10,276 nucleotides of DNA. It comes from Nitriliruptoraceae bacterium. Its GTDB lineage: Bacteria > Actinomycetota > Nitriliruptoria > Nitriliruptorales > Nitriliruptoraceae. Positions 1 to 6,439 of this stretch are shown here, in pieces; the stretch's first letter is position 1, and each line of letters starts with the position of its first letter. Under the pieces are notes generated by a model. That model worked only from the letters and a program-made list of their open reading frames with translations, was not told the origin of the DNA and made no database searches. Position numbers and translations under genes: made by a program. The stretch spans positions 1-10,276 of the forward strand of contig SKTG01000130.1 of the NCBI GenBank assembly GCA_007118045.1. Direction: 5' to 3'.

Positions 1-285
1 GACGAGCCCGACCAGGGTGGCGGCCACCAGGCCCGGCACCCAGCGGCGGCGGCCCCGTCGTCGTTCGGCCTCCGCCACCACGCGCGCCCCGAGTCGCGGG
101 GGAACGGCGGGCGGCCGGTCCTCCGTCAGCTGCAGCAGCTCGACGGTGCCCGCCAGCTCCGCCCGCTCCGCTCGGCACGCACCGCAGCGGCTGAGGTGGT
201 CCGCGAGCCGAACCGCCTCGTCGGCTGCCAAGCCGTCGAGCACGTCCGCGCCGAGGTCGTGCCGGAACCGTTCGCAGGCCGTCAC
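1..285 (-). CDS. Zinc-finger anti-sigma factor (partial, C-terminus beyond window)
   Basis: This is the N-terminal 95 residues of a membrane anti-sigma factor that should bind and inhibit the adjacent ECF sigma factor until a stress signal releases it. The visible part has the zinc-binding anti-sigma (ZAS) signature H30-x3-C34-x2-C37 in the context HLSRCGACRAE, which follows a short helical segment. A linker rich in Glu and Arg comes next, then an Arg cluster (residues 75-81), and a hydrophobic stretch begins at W82 (VPGLVAATLVGLV). This fits the start of a transmembrane helix with the N-terminus in the cytoplasm. The start is a GTG at 285 that overlaps the sigma-factor stop codon (GTGA, 4 bases), so the two are translationally coupled. 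The extracytoplasmic sensor part lies outside the window, so the signal cannot be inferred. Confidence 0.85.
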   Translation of the reverse strand, partial: MTACERFRHDLGADVLDGLAADEAVRLADHLSRCGACRAERAELAGTVELLQLTEDRPPAVPPRLGARVVAEAERRRGRRRWVPGLVAATLVGLV

Positions 286-848
286 GGCGACACCCCCAGC
301 TCGTCGCAGGCGAGTCGGAGCGCCTTGAGCGCGTAGAAGGTCCGCGACTTCACGGTCCCCAGCGGCACCTCGAGCCGTGTGGCGATGTCGCGTTGGGTCA
401 GCCCCTGGACGTAGGCCAGTTGCAGCACCTCGCGATGCTCCGGGGTCAGCCGGTCGAGCGCCGCGCGGACCGCCTCGGCGCGGACGAGCTGTTCGAGCTC
501 GTCGACCAGCGCGGTCGGTTCGGGCAGTGGGTCGGCCGGGATCGCCGCCGGTCGCCGCCGGTGGAGGTCGACGACCGCGTTGCGGGCGATGGAGAAGACC
601 CAGGTCCGCACCGATCCGCGTGTCGGCTCGTAGCGGGCGGCACGGTGCCACAGGCGTGTGAGGACGGTCTGGACCAGTTCCTCGGCCAGCATCGGGTCCC
701 CGAGCCGCCGCAGACCGAAGCCGTACAAGGGTGGGCCGTAGATGCCGTACAGGTCGGTGACCGCGTCCTCGTCGCCGGCCGCGGCACGGGTGAGCAGCCC
801 CACCTCGGGGTCGTCGGGGTGCTCGAGGGGCCGGTCCCGTGCGGGCAT
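282..848 (-). CDS. ECF-type RNA polymerase sigma factor
   Basis: This is a 188-residue group IV (ECF) sigma factor that redirects RNA polymerase to stress promoters. Region 2 lies at about residues 32-98: it includes LAEELVQTVLTRLWHRA, then TWVFSIARNAVVDLHRRR, which contacts the -10 element. After a short acidic linker, region 4 (about 128-178) has the classic helix-turn-helix LTQRDIATRLEVPLGTVKSR, which reads the -35 element. Length and the lack of region 3 are normal for the group; the family resembles actinobacterial SigK/ECF19-type factors, but I do not assign a symbol. The ATG at 848 has only a weak purine-rich upstream stretch. The gene is coupled by a GTGA overlap to its anti-sigma partner. 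A candidate ECF promoter at 886-916 suggests autoregulation. Confidence 0.92.
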   Translation of the reverse strand: MPARDRPLEHPDDPEVGLLTRAAAGDEDAVTDLYGIYGPPLYGFGLRRLGDPMLAEELVQTVLTRLWHRAARYEPTRGSVRTWVFSIARNAVVDLHRRRPAAIPADPLPEPTALVDELEQLVRAEAVRAALDRLTPEHREVLQLAYVQGLTQRDIATRLEVPLGTVKSRTFYALKALRLACDELGVSP

Positions 849-885
849 GGTGTCGGGTGCTCGTGTCGCGTCGTGTCGTCATCCA

Positions 886-916
886 GACGTACGCGCCGGT
901 CACCGTCCACGGTTCA
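886..916 (-). promoter_or_regulatory. Candidate ECF-type promoter of the sigma/anti-sigma operon
   Basis: On the minus strand TGAACC (916-911) is followed, after a spacer of about 17 bases, by CGTACGTC (893-886). An AAC-containing -35 and a CGT-type -10 are typical of ECF sigma factor targets, and autoregulation is common in this family. The start of transcription would fall near 880, giving a leader of about 30 bases before the ATG at 848. This is pattern matching only; the spacing and motif could arise by chance. Confidence 0.3.
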
Positions 917-929
917 CGTGCGCTCGCCG

Positions 930-1793
930 TCACCGGGGGTGCGGTACGACCATCACCGGCATCTCGGCGTGGTGCAGGAGCGAGCTCGCCACGCTGCCCA
1001 GCAGCAACTTGCTCACGGGCCCGAGTCCCCGGGATCCGACCACGAGGAGGTCGGCCCCGTGCTCCCGCGCGAGGTCGGTGAGCACCGGCCTGGCGTCCCC
1101 CTCGGCCACCGCGACCCGGGGTTCGAGGCCGGCGCGACGGAGCTGTGCGCAGTTCCCCTCGATCAGCTCGCGCCGGCCCTCGAGGTCCACGAAGGCCGGG
1201 GTGCCCGGTCGTTGCGCGAGGTCACCGGAGGCCACCGCACTCGCGATGACGAGCTCCGCGCCCGCTTCCGTCGCCAGCCTGGCGGCGAACGACTGCGCAC
1301 GGTCGGCTCCCGGTGAGCCGTCGACGCCGACCATGACGGTCCGCAACCGCAGCTCGTCGACGGGGCTCTGACCCCGCAGCACCGTGACCGGTGAGACCGC
1401 GTGCTCGCACAGCTGCCGACTCACGGACCCGAGCAGCAGGCCCTTGAAGCCGCCGAGCCCCCGGGAGCCGACGACCAGCAGCGCGGGTGGGTCCTCGGCC
1501 GCCGCGAGCAGGGCGCCGGCGGCCGGACCGCGGCCAGCCTCGACCAGCACACGCCGGCTCTGCTCTCCGAGCGTCTCCTTCACCAGATCGAACAGCTCGC
1601 CTTCGACGAGGGCGTCCGCGCGCCGCGGGTGCGGCAGCTCGAGACGACCCCACGACACGATGGCGTCACCCGGGTAGGCCCAGCTCCACATCGCCCGGAG
1701 CGGAAGGCGCGTCACGCTCGCGAGCATCGCGCCCCACCGCAGGGCGGTGCGGCTGTCGTCCGAACCGTCGACACCGACCAGCACGCTCTGCAT
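930..1793 (-). CDS. Tandem-domain universal stress protein (UspA family)
   Basis: This 287-residue cytoplasmic protein has two Usp domains (about 1-142 and 146-287), the usual two-domain architecture in actinobacteria. Each starts with the nucleotide-binding strand VLVGVDGS or VMVGVDGS. Each also carries the ATP-binding signature G-2x-G-9x-G-S: GSRGLGGFKGLLLGS in the first and GSRGLGPVSKLLLGS in the second. Both sites therefore look able to bind ATP. Such proteins are induced under starvation, hypoxia or other arrest and some bind cAMP or ATP; the exact role here cannot be told from sequence. The ATG at 1793 has a good ribosome binding site (GGGAG, 7-base spacing). It stands divergent from the sirtuin gene, sharing a 143-bp spacer, and is 81 bp upstream of the sigma gene on the same strand. 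Confidence 0.93.
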   Translation of the reverse strand: MQSVLVGVDGSDDSRTALRWGAMLASVTRLPLRAMWSWAYPGDAIVSWGRLELPHPRRADALVEGELFDLVKETLGEQSRRVLVEAGRGPAAGALLAAAEDPPALLVVGSRGLGGFKGLLLGSVSRQLCEHAVSPVTVLRGQSPVDELRLRTVMVGVDGSPGADRAQSFAARLATEAGAELVIASAVASGDLAQRPGTPAFVDLEGRRELIEGNCAQLRRAGLEPRVAVAEGDARPVLTDLAREHGADLLVVGSRGLGPVSKLLLGSVASSLLHHAEMPVMVVPHPR

Positions 1794-1923
1794 GGCTCTG
1801 CTCCCGTCGTGGGGCCGACGTCCCGGCTCACGAGAAGTGGGGGGTCGGCCCTGGCCTGCCCCTACCGTCCCTGAGCGGTGGACGCATGACCAGGGTCGGA
1901 CGCCCCGGCGCCGACGCCCGCCT

Positions 1924-1929
1924 TACCCT
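1924..1929 (+). promoter_or_regulatory. Candidate -10 box for a leaderless sirtuin transcript
   Basis: TACCCT fits the actinobacterial TANNNT -10 consensus and ends 7 bases before the ATG at 1937, so transcription would start at or next to the start codon. No Shine-Dalgarno-like sequence precedes that ATG, which is expected of a leaderless mRNA. No clear -35 was found. Confidence 0.4.
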
Positions 1930-1936
1930 GCCGCGC

Positions 1937-2788
1937 ATGACCCGACCGACCCCGTCGCTCGACCGCCTGGCGGAGCTCGTCGGGCGCGGCCGGGTGCTGG
2001 TGCTCACCGGAGCGGGGGTGTCCACCGGCTCGGGCATCCCCGACTACCGGGACGTGCACGGGAGGCTGCGTCACGCGACGCCCATGACCTTCGACCGTTT
2101 CCGCGCCCACGAGTCCGACCGGCGGCGTTACTGGGCACGTAGCCACCTCGGCTGGGAGGGGATCGCGGCCGCCCGCCCCAACCCCGCTCACCTCGCCGTG
2201 ACCGGCTTGGAGCGGGCCGGTGCGCTCACCGGCGTCGTGACCCAGAACGTCGACGGGCTCCACACCCGAGCCGGCACGCGCGGCGTGATCGACCTGCACG
2301 GCCGTCTGGATGCGGTGGTGTGTCTCGACTGCCACGACCGACGTTCGCGCCTCGAGCTGGCGCTGCGGCTGGAGGTACGCAACCCCGGGTTCCGGGCCGC
2401 CGCCCTCCGCGGTGCGAGCGACCGACCGGACGGTGACGTGCGCCTCGATGACGAGCAGGTGGCTGCCTTCGAGGTGGCCGCCTGCCGCCGGTGCCACGGG
2501 GTGCTCAAGCCCGACGTGGTGTTCTTCGGCGAGGCGGTGCCGCGCGAGCGGTTCCGTCAGGCCTTGGCGCTGCTGGACCGTTCGCGGGCGCTGCTGGTGC
2601 TCGGGTCCTCGTTGATGGTCGGTTCGGGCTACCGCTTCGTGACGGCGGCACGCCGTCGGGATCTACCGATCGCGATCGTCAGCCAGGGGGTGACCCGCGG
2701 CGACGCGTTCGCCGACGTGCGCTCGCACGGCGACGTGGGGGAGGTCCTGGGGGGACTGATCGAAGGACGTCGAGCCGTCGCCGGGTGA
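1937..2788 (+). CDS. Sirtuin, NAD-dependent protein deacylase (class II / SIRT4-like)
   Basis: This 283-residue enzyme removes acyl groups from lysine using NAD+, yielding nicotinamide and O-acyl-ADP-ribose. Visible Rossmann and NAD motifs are GAGVSTGSGIPDYRD (residues 25-39), TQNVDGLH (102-109, with Q103, N104 and D106), the catalytic base H121 in DLHGR, FFGE (196-199) and a late GSSL. A structural zinc is bound by C129-x2-C132 and C183-x2-C186. The unusually long 51-residue spacing between Cys pairs and the STxSGIPDYR signature are typical of class II sirtuins (human SIRT4 type) rather than the shorter CobB/Sir2 type. All key residues are intact. An in-frame ATG at 1886 would add 17 residues with no family counterpart, so 1937 is preferred. 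It is divergent from the Usp gene. The substrate is unknown. Confidence 0.93.
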   Translation: MTRPTPSLDRLAELVGRGRVLVLTGAGVSTGSGIPDYRDVHGRLRHATPMTFDRFRAHESDRRRYWARSHLGWEGIAAARPNPAHLAVTGLERAGALTGVVTQNVDGLHTRAGTRGVIDLHGRLDAVVCLDCHDRRSRLELALRLEVRNPGFRAAALRGASDRPDGDVRLDDEQVAAFEVAACRRCHGVLKPDVVFFGEAVPRERFRQALALLDRSRALLVLGSSLMVGSGYRFVTAARRRDLPIAIVSQGVTRGDAFADVRSHGDVGEVLGGLIEGRRAVAG

Positions 2789-2896
2789 GCGCAGCCGCCG
2801 ACCGCTCGCCGATCTGCCTCACCCGGCCGGGGGATCGCCACGTCGTCGTTGAGCTTCGAGGAACCGTCTCCCTGCCGCGTTCCGCGCAACGCCCGG
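2789..2896. other. Convergent intergenic spacer
   Basis: This 108-bp gap lies between the sirtuin stop and the end of the minus-strand ABM/Clp remnant. It contains the short palindrome CCCGGCCGGG near 2822-2831, without a loop or T-tract, so no convincing terminator is visible. No small open frame with a ribosome binding site was found. Confidence 0.4.
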
Positions 2897-3264
2897 CTAC
2901 CGCTTGGGTTGGCCCAGTGGCCCGGCGTCGATACCGAGCGCGCGCAACGCGGCGCGGTCGGGTTCCGTGTGGGCGGCGCGCACCTGGTCGGGACCAACGG
3001 CCAGCGTCTGTGCGGTCGGAGAGATGGGGTCGTACAGCAGCGCGAGAAGGAGATGTTGGGTCCCGATGCGGCGGTCTGCGAGCCGTCGTGCCTCCGTGGA
3101 TGCGGCCGCGAGGACCGCCGTGCGGACGCGGTTCGCGACGATCGGAGGTGGGCGATGATGCCGTGCTGCCGTCTCGCCGCTGGAACGATCTGGTCGCGAA
3201 GGAAGGAGATGCCTCGCTCGACGTCCCCGAGCTCGAGCCGCATGACCCGTGCGTGCATCCCCAT
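2897..3264 (-). pseudogene. Broken chimera: ABM-like N-terminus out of frame with a Clp N-terminal repeat
   Basis: A well-placed start exists: ATG at 3264 (or 3258) preceded by GGAGAGG with 5-base spacing. The first about 40 codons read MHARVMRLELGDVERG and then FLRDQIVPAARRQ. This resembles the first strand and helix of antibiotic-biosynthesis-monooxygenase-like (dimeric alpha/beta barrel) proteins. At about 3130-3150 homology leaves this frame. The frame that is -1 relative to it then gives a clear single Clp_N repeat: VRTAVLAAASTEARRLADRR, then IGTQHLLLALLYD, ending ALRALGIDAGPLGQPKR and TAG at 2897. The Clp part has no start of its own, and the second Clp_N repeat is absent. The simplest reading is a deletion that joined two former genes out of frame, or a sequencing indel. 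It lies 32 bp downstream of the reductase gene, in the same operon direction. Confidence 0.6.
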
Positions 3265-3296
3265 GGGCGCCTCTCCGGTGAGTGAGCGGTGACCTG

Positions 3297-3869
3297 TCAC
3301 TGGCTTCGAGGACCACCATGCGACATCGAGTCGGTGTGCTCGACCGGACCGACGACCGAGTAGCGCGCGCACGCGAAATCCCGGTTGCGGGCCAGCTCCT
3401 CGAGCTGGAGGTCGAGCTCCCGCGGGAGCAACGGGGCGCCGCCGCCGAGCGTCACCGGCGCGACGTACACGACGATCTCGTCGAGCAGACCGGCATCGGC
3501 GAACTGGCCGGCCACGTCGCCACCACCGACGATCCAGAGGTCCTTGCCGCCGGCCGCAGCGGTCATCTCCCCGTGAACGGGACGGATGTCACCCTGTGCG
3601 AACCGGAGGTCGCCGTCGGCCTCGGGCAGGCCACGGGTGGTCAGTACCCAGGCCGGCAGCTGGTACGGCCAGCGGCCGCCCTCGTGTCGGAGGACCCACT
3701 CGTAGGTGGAGGAGCCCATGACGACGGCGCCGATGCGGGCGAAGAACCCGTCGTGGTTGAGCGGCCCGTCCCCGTCGTGGTCCTGCCGGAACAGCCACTC
3801 GAGCGAGTGCTTCTCGTCGGCGATGAACCCGTCGAGACTGGTGGCGGTGTAGTACGTCGTGATGCTCAC
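3297..3869 (-). CDS. Dihydrofolate reductase / RibD C-terminal family protein
   Basis: This is a 190-residue NADPH-dependent reductase-like protein of the DHFR/RibD-C fold (YwjB/YyaP-like). Its role is usually unknown; it is not a housekeeping FolA. The N-terminal strand TTYYTATSLDGFIAD (4-18) is the family signature, followed by GAVVMGSSTYEW (47-58), the strand WVLTTRGL, and the C-terminal motif LWIVGGGDVAGQFADAGLLD with VAPVTLGGG, which forms the dinucleotide-binding and core region. Start choice: the GTG at 3869 has GGGAGAAG four bases upstream and overlaps the previous stop codon (GTGA). A further upstream ATG at 3899 lies inside the AraC-DinB gene and would add ten unsupported residues. 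Translational coupling to the AraC-DinB regulator suggests the two act in one response, probably to a small toxic molecule. Confidence 0.88.
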   Translation of the reverse strand: MSITTYYTATSLDGFIADEKHSLEWLFRQDHDGDGPLNHDGFFARIGAVVMGSSTYEWVLRHEGGRWPYQLPAWVLTTRGLPEADGDLRFAQGDIRPVHGEMTAAAGGKDLWIVGGGDVAGQFADAGLLDEIVVYVAPVTLGGGAPLLPRELDLQLEELARNRDFACARYSVVGPVEHTDSMSHGGPRSQ

Positions 3870-4801
3870 GGGGCTTCTCCCAGCTGGGCGCGCAACCACA
3901 TGATCGGATCGCCGTGGTCGACCTCGTGGCCGGCGGCGGTCAGCATCCGCCGCACCAGCTGGCGCCGGTGGGCCGAGTAGGTCAGGACGTGGGCGATGAC
4001 GCTGCTGATGACGAAGCTCTCCGGAGGGTCACAGAGGGCGTCGATGAGCCGGTCGTTCCAGGCCCCGCGACGGTCGATGTCCCGAACGGTCTCCAGCCAG
4101 CGCGGTGCGACCGAGTCGTGCCGTTCCACGAGCCGGGTGGCGTCGGGGCTCGCGTCCCGCGCCGGAGTGTCGTGACCCTCGATCGAGGCGAGCCAGACCT
4201 CCTTGGTGAAGACCTGGTGTTCGAGCACGGTCGCGATCGACTCCTCGGGGCCGTCCCACGACAGCACGGTCGTCCCCGGCTGGAGGAGCGCACGGAACTC
4301 GTCCTCCCTGAGGCCCTTCGCGGTCTCGAGCAGCGTCCGGGTGTCGTCGAGATCGTGGGCGATCAGCTGCTCGTTGAGGGGGTTCATCGGGTGTTCCTCG
4401 GCTCGCAGCCACAGCGACGTGGGAGGGTGGAAGTGGATGCCGTTGGGCGCGGGGAGCCAATGACCTCCGCGGGCCGGTCTGGACGGTGGGTGGCCGAAGG
4501 CTCGGTCGAAGGCACGGCTGAAGCCTTCGACCGACCCGTAGCCGGCTGCCCAGGCCGCATCCGTCACCGACGTGCCCCGGGCGAGCTGCCAGGAGGCACG
4601 CTCCAGCAACACCCGTCGACGCATCTCGACCGGCGCCTCCCCGGTGGCTCGGGAGAGCGACCGGCTGAAGTGGAACGGCGAGCTGGCGGCGTCATCCGCC
4701 ATGTCGTCCAGACGCCGGCGCTCCCCGCCGGCTGAGCCGTCGGTGCCCTCGAGCACGGCATCGAGGAGTTCGCGCAGACGATCGCGTGCGTTGTCAGCCA
4801 T
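3866..4801 (-). CDS. AraC-type HTH regulator fused to a DinB-like four-helix domain
   Basis: This 311-residue protein has an N-terminal AraC/XylS DNA-binding domain (about 25-115): first helix-turn-helix LDDMADDAASSPFHFSRSLS, second VTDAAWAAGYGSVEGFSRAF, then FGHPPS. After a short linker, residues about 138-308 resemble the DinB/YfiT-type four-helix bundle: MNPLNEQLIAHDLDDTRTLL, LEHQVFTKEVWLA, and HVLTYSAHRRQLV near the end. DinB domains normally bind a metal with three histidines. Here H195 is kept, but by my hand alignment with family motifs of the HVLTHSAHHRxQ type, Y275 and R279 replace two ligand histidines. The domain may therefore be a ligand sensor rather than an enzyme. The start is ATG at 4801 with a weak upstream GGGGCGA; the stop overlaps the reductase start. 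The likely role is local transcription control. Confidence 0.8.
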   Translation of the reverse strand: MADNARDRLRELLDAVLEGTDGSAGGERRRLDDMADDAASSPFHFSRSLSRATGEAPVEMRRRVLLERASWQLARGTSVTDAAWAAGYGSVEGFSRAFDRAFGHPPSRPARGGHWLPAPNGIHFHPPTSLWLRAEEHPMNPLNEQLIAHDLDDTRTLLETAKGLREDEFRALLQPGTTVLSWDGPEESIATVLEHQVFTKEVWLASIEGHDTPARDASPDATRLVERHDSVAPRWLETVRDIDRRGAWNDRLIDALCDPPESFVISSVIAHVLTYSAHRRQLVRRMLTAAGHEVDHGDPIMWLRAQLGEAP

Positions 4802-4928
4802 GCCGCAGTGTCGCCCCGTGACGGCCCGCGCGCCCGACCACTCTTGCTGTCCTGCTCGGCCGTCCCTCGAGGGCGTGCTCTCGGTCCGGTTGCCTCAGCT
4901 CGTCGCCACAGAAGGGGGCATGGGCTCC
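4802..4928 (-). other. Upstream region of the AraC-DinB operon
   Basis: This 127-bp non-coding stretch lies between the MFS terminator hairpin and the AraC-DinB start and should hold the operon promoter. I see no strong -10/-35 pair and no clear operator palindrome in it. Confidence 0.35.
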
Positions 4929-4948
4929 GACCCGCCCGTCGGCGGGTC
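4929..4948 (-). terminator. Hairpin at the MFS stop codon
   Basis: A perfect 8-bp inverted repeat (GACCCGCC and GGCGGGTC) with a 4-base loop starts at the last base of the MFS TAG stop (4950-4948). All but two of its pairs are G-C. No T-tract follows on the minus strand, so it would be an actinobacterial tail-less (I-shaped) terminator. It separates the MFS gene from the downstream AraC-DinB gene. Confidence 0.5.
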
Positions 4949-6114
4949 TACCGAGAGGCCTCCCGCTCGTGGCGGTCCTCACGCGACGGCGGCACCAGCG
5001 CCACCAGTAGGGCGGGGGCGGCCGTGACCAGCAGCGCCGCGGGGCGGCCGACATGGGTGGCCAGCAGGCCGAACAGGCTCGGCCCGATGATGAACCCGGC
5101 CGCGAAGAACACGATGGTCAGCGTGAAGCCGGTGGTGGGACCATCGTGGAAGACCTGCTGGCTCCACATCACCAGGAGGGCGAACCCGGTCGTGAAGCCC
5201 ACCCCGAACACGGCAGCCGCCCCCAGGGCGACGACCGTCGAGCCGGGCGCGAACAGCAGCGCCAGGTTGGAGACGCCGACCAGGACCAGCGTCACCGCCA
5301 GCGGTCCGCGCAGACCGTACCGGTTGGCGATCGCGCCCCCGAAGGTGCCGACCGCAGCGCCAGCGGTGCCCAGGGTCGCCCACATCGCTGGGCCGATCCA
5401 GCTGGCCAGGCCGGCGTCCTGTGCGCTGTCCGGCGCGTACGCGAAGTAGGCACCACTGGTGATCGAGATCCCCACGGCGACGACCAACAGGCGCGTCGAC
5501 CGAGGATTGAAGAACCAGGCCAGCGGAGGCCGTCTGCGTTCGAGGACCGGACCCACCGGGTCCGGTGCCAACACCCTCCACGATGCCGCGGCGGCCACGA
5601 GCCCGACGATCGCGAACGCGAACCACACGGTCCGCCAGCGGTCACCGGCCGCGAGCGCGAGCGCGCTGGCGACCACCAACCCGATGGGGGAGCCGGCGTT
5701 GACCAGCGCCAGTGCTCGCCGGCTCCCAGCCGCCGGGACCTGGTTGGCGACCGCGTCCGAGAACGGCGCCCAGGCGCCACCCGCGCTCGTACCCGCGACG
5801 GTCACCCCCACGGCCAGCAGCACGGGACCAGGTGCGGACGCCGTCAGGGCCGCGCCGACCGCCAGGAGCAGACACCCGGAGACCACGGGTACACGAGGCC
5901 CGAACCGGGCCGTGAGCACACCGGTGACCACGGTGGCGACCAGGTAGCCAGCCTGCGCTGCGCTGGCGTAGAAGCCCAGCACGTCCAGGGAGAGACCGAA
6001 CTCCTCACGGAAGCTGGGGACGAACAGTCCGTACGCCAGCCGGCCGATGCCGTACGTCGCTACCAACGCCAGCATGCCCGCCCCACCGACGCGGATGCTC
6101 GGGTTGAGGTGCAC
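4948..6114 (-). CDS. MFS transporter (YbfB/YjiJ-like)
   Basis: This is an inner-membrane major facilitator of 388 residues with about 12 predicted membrane helices, the normal size for the superfamily. The first helix contains GIGRLAYGLFVPSFREEFGL, and a GYL motif follows in helix 2 (QAGYLVATVVTG), a pattern seen in YbfB/YjiJ-type members. The helix 2-3 loop ARFGPRVPVV is a variant of MFS motif A. A central hydrophilic loop (residues about 185-210, RRRPP) separates the two six-helix halves. The substrate is unknown; drug or metabolite efflux is likely. The start is placed at GTG 6114, preceded by GAAAGG with 6-base spacing. The same frame stays open upstream to an ATG at 6360, but those 82 codons are Pro/Arg-rich, not membrane-like and not family-like, so I leave them out. 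Confidence 0.85.
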   Translation of the reverse strand: MHLNPSIRVGGAGMLALVATYGIGRLAYGLFVPSFREEFGLSLDVLGFYASAAQAGYLVATVVTGVLTARFGPRVPVVSGCLLLAVGAALTASAPGPVLLAVGVTVAGTSAGGAWAPFSDAVANQVPAAGSRRALALVNAGSPIGLVVASALALAAGDRWRTVWFAFAIVGLVAAAASWRVLAPDPVGPVLERRRPPLAWFFNPRSTRLLVVAVGISITSGAYFAYAPDSAQDAGLASWIGPAMWATLGTAGAAVGTFGGAIANRYGLRGPLAVTLVLVGVSNLALLFAPGSTVVALGAAAVFGVGFTTGFALLVMWSQQVFHDGPTTGFTLTIVFFAAGFIIGPSLFGLLATHVGRPAALLVTAAPALLVALVPPSREDRHEREASR

Positions 6115-6439
6115 GACGACCCTTTCGTCCGGCGCGGTGCAGGAGGACCCCGGCGTTGCCCACCATCGCGTCGGGATCGCCACCACGCCGGGGAGTTCGT
6201 GCCCGTCGGGCATCGGCGGAGCGGAGGTCGGTGCTCCGTCGACCTCCGGGACGCGATCGCGACCGGATGGCCGACGCCGGAGCCTGGGCCCGGCGCAATC
6301 TAGCCCGACGGGCACAGCGTGATCGCCGGGCCCGAGGTCCAGCGGGATCATCGTCTGCATCGGCCGGTCGCTCGGACGTTCGCTGCGGGTGCGCCTCGCT
6401 TCGGCAGGGCCGCTGGTCCCGCGCTCGACGGTCGGGCGG
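6115..6439. other. Spacer between the MFS gene and the LmbE remnant
   Basis: This 325-bp stretch has no convincing gene. It holds a candidate MFS promoter (TAGATT at 6302-6297 on the minus strand) and a 10-bp palindrome CGCGATCGCG at 6252-6261, which might be an operator but is also an ordinary GC-rich palindrome. The open frames that cross it on both strands have compositions typical of shadow frames and lack ribosome binding sites. Confidence 0.45.
6297..6302 (-). promoter_or_regulatory. Candidate -10 box upstream of the MFS gene
   Basis: TAGATT on the minus strand fits TANNNT and is one of the few AT-rich hexamers in the spacer. A -35 is not evident at 17 bases upstream. Transcription from here would give a leader of roughly 175 bases before the GTG at 6114. 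Confidence 0.25.

Noticed and set aside
393..1316. Plus-strand open frame of 307 codons across the sigma factor and Usp genes
   Set aside because: It runs antisense through two well-supported genes and the spacer, and has shadow-like composition and no recognisable domain.
1811..1824. GGGGC-CGAC-GTCCC near the Usp start, reminiscent of a DosR-type box
   Set aside because: The dyad is imperfect and only loosely like the consensus; in DNA of this G+C content it is expected by chance.
2852..3312. 10-base repeat GCTTCGAGGA on both sides of the ABM/Clp remnant, as a possible deletion or insertion footprint
   Set aside because: It is too short, the flanks do not match, and it lies at both ends of the remnant rather than at the internal junction.
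5053..6303. Plus-strand open frame of 416 codons opposite the MFS gene
   Set aside because: It is a hydrophilic Arg/Gly/Asp/Gln-rich antisense translation of a membrane protein gene, with no family motif.
6115..6360. N-terminal extension of the MFS protein to an ATG at 6360
   Set aside because: The extra 82 residues are Pro/Arg-rich with no membrane or family similarity. The GTG at 6114 has a good ribosome binding site and gives the normal family length.
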